Assembly: GCA_016207545.1 (NCBI GenBank)
Contig: JACQPO010000010.1
Location: 1-6,061 of the forward strand
Length of the DNA: 6,061 nucleotides
Direction of reading: 5' to 3'
Origin: Methanobacteriota archaeon
Lineage (GTDB): Archaea > Thermoplasmatota > Thermoplasmata > RBG-16-68-12 > EA-27
Shown: positions 5,666 to 6,061 of the stretch, piece after piece
How positions within the stretch are numbered: position 1 is the first letter of the stretch
Layout of the letters: the number at the start of each line of letters is the position of its first letter
Notes under the pieces: model-generated
Told to the model about the DNA's origin: nothing
Databases searched by the model: none
Seen by the model: only the letters and a program-made list of their open reading frames with translations
Position numbers and translations under genes: made by a program

Positions 5666-6061
5666 CTACACCTTCGCCACGATCTTGACGACGTCCCCGT
5701 CCTTCAACGGGTGGTCGGCGCCGACGACCATCTTCGTCCGGCCGTCGATCGCGCGGATGAAATGCTTCCCGAAGTCCGTATGGACGCGCGTCGCTAAATC
5801 TTTCGCCGTACTTCCACGGGGCACGAGGAAGGCGTCCGGCAGCACGTTCCCCTTCTTGTCCGTCCAGCGCGTTTCGTCCTCCACGGGGTAGACGACGATT
5901 CGGTCGAGGAGCTTGAACACGACCTGCTCGATGCACGGCTGCACGCCCGTAGAGCCGGACGTCGCGAGGAAGGCGCGCACCTTCTCGAGCGCCTTCGCCT
6001 GCGCGTCCGTGAGCTTCGCACCGTCGCGGACCGTGAACGAGGATGCGCCCGGGAGGTAGTC
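5666..6061 (-). CDS. ychF: YchF/Ygr210-type GTPase, C-terminal part with TGS domain (5' partial)
   Basis: The frame is open to the window edge, giving the last 131 residues; a GTG inside it (residue 28) is not the true start, because upstream residues (DYLPGASSFTV, then a helix LTDAQAKALEKVRAFL) match the part preceding the TGS domain in archaeal YchF-type proteins. Residues about 50-131 form the TGS domain: VVYPVEDETRWTDKKGNVLPD (57-77), the hallmark GSTAKDLATRVHTDFG (83-98), then DGRTKMVVGADHPLKDGDVV (106-125). This VYPVEDE...DKxGNVLPDA pattern is typical of archaeal YchF (the Pyrococcus PH0525 type) rather than DRG proteins. YchF family members are cytoplasmic P-loop NTPases (the characterised YchF and OLA1 prefer ATP) that associate with ribosomes. 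The nucleotide-binding motifs lie outside the window. It is the upstream member of an operon with polB, whose start follows its TAG by one base. Confidence 0.88.
   Translation of the reverse strand, partial: DYLPGASSFTVRDGAKLTDAQAKALEKVRAFLATSGSTGVQPCIEQVVFKLLDRIVVYPVEDETRWTDKKGNVLPDAFLVPRGSTAKDLATRVHTDFGKHFIRAIDGRTKMVVGADHPLKDGDVVKIVAKV
5669..5673 (-). promoter_or_regulatory. Shine-Dalgarno of polB inside the upstream gene
   Basis: AGGTG lies in the last two sense codons of the YchF-like gene, four bases before the polB ATG (minus strand AAGGTG-TAGG-ATG). It matches the archaeal anti-Shine-Dalgarno core and, with the one-base gap between the genes, supports the start at 5664. Confidence 0.5.

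Noticed and set aside
3286..5688. Very long open frame (800 codons) on the plus strand opposite polB
   Set aside because: Its translation is Arg/Leu/Asp/Val-rich with no recognisable domain, and it mirrors the G/C-biased codons of polB. The polB frame carries every catalytic motif.
1..6061. CRISPR arrays, tRNA or rRNA genes, insertion sequences or phage genes
   Set aside because: No regularly spaced repeats, RNA-gene signatures, transposase or phage proteins were seen. Genes fill nearly all the window, and the longest gap is 71 bases.

Overview
This GC-rich window (strong G/C preference at third codon positions) looks archaeal. It carries a family B replicative DNA polymerase with archaeal-type motifs, the C-terminal end of an archaeal-type YchF/Ygr210 GTPase, and two plus-strand genes that start with no Shine-Dalgarno sequence about 25 bases after an AT-rich box, as in leaderless archaeal transcripts. 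The high GC content and the Ig-like repeat style of the surface protein suggest a high-GC member of the Thermoplasmatota, but that is a guess that only a phylogeny could settle.

Layout. Plus strand: the C-terminal 404 residues of a secreted, multi-domain surface protein (2-1216); a short intergenic region with a TATA-like box and an inverted repeat; a 10-helix EamA/DMT-type transporter (1266-2222); a 71-base intergenic region with a strong TATA box (2264-2272) and several small dyads; and a 243-residue TenA/PqqC-fold, probably iron-dependent, heme-oxygenase-like protein (2294-3025). Minus strand, read from the right end: the C-terminal part of a YchF-like GTPase with a TGS domain (5666-6061), the complete PolB (3217-5664) and a 52-residue zinc-ribbon protein (3050-3208). 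The two blocks converge with only 24 bases between them.

How the genes work together. The minus-strand genes form a tight operon: one base separates the GTPase stop from the polB start, and eight bases separate the polB stop from the zinc-ribbon start. Each downstream start has a Shine-Dalgarno-like sequence overlapping or just before the preceding stop. PolB has all three exonuclease motifs and all three polymerase motifs, has no intein, and ends in a PCNA-binding (PIP-box-like) motif. The plus-strand genes show no clear functional link to each other.

I see no unmistakable new multi-gene system. The points most worth a second look are the zinc-ribbon protein coupled to polB, the oxygenase-like protein with a complete six-ligand iron site but without the residues needed for CADD-type chemistry, the altered uracil-sensing pocket and double PIP-like tail of PolB, and the dyads around the two leaderless promoters.
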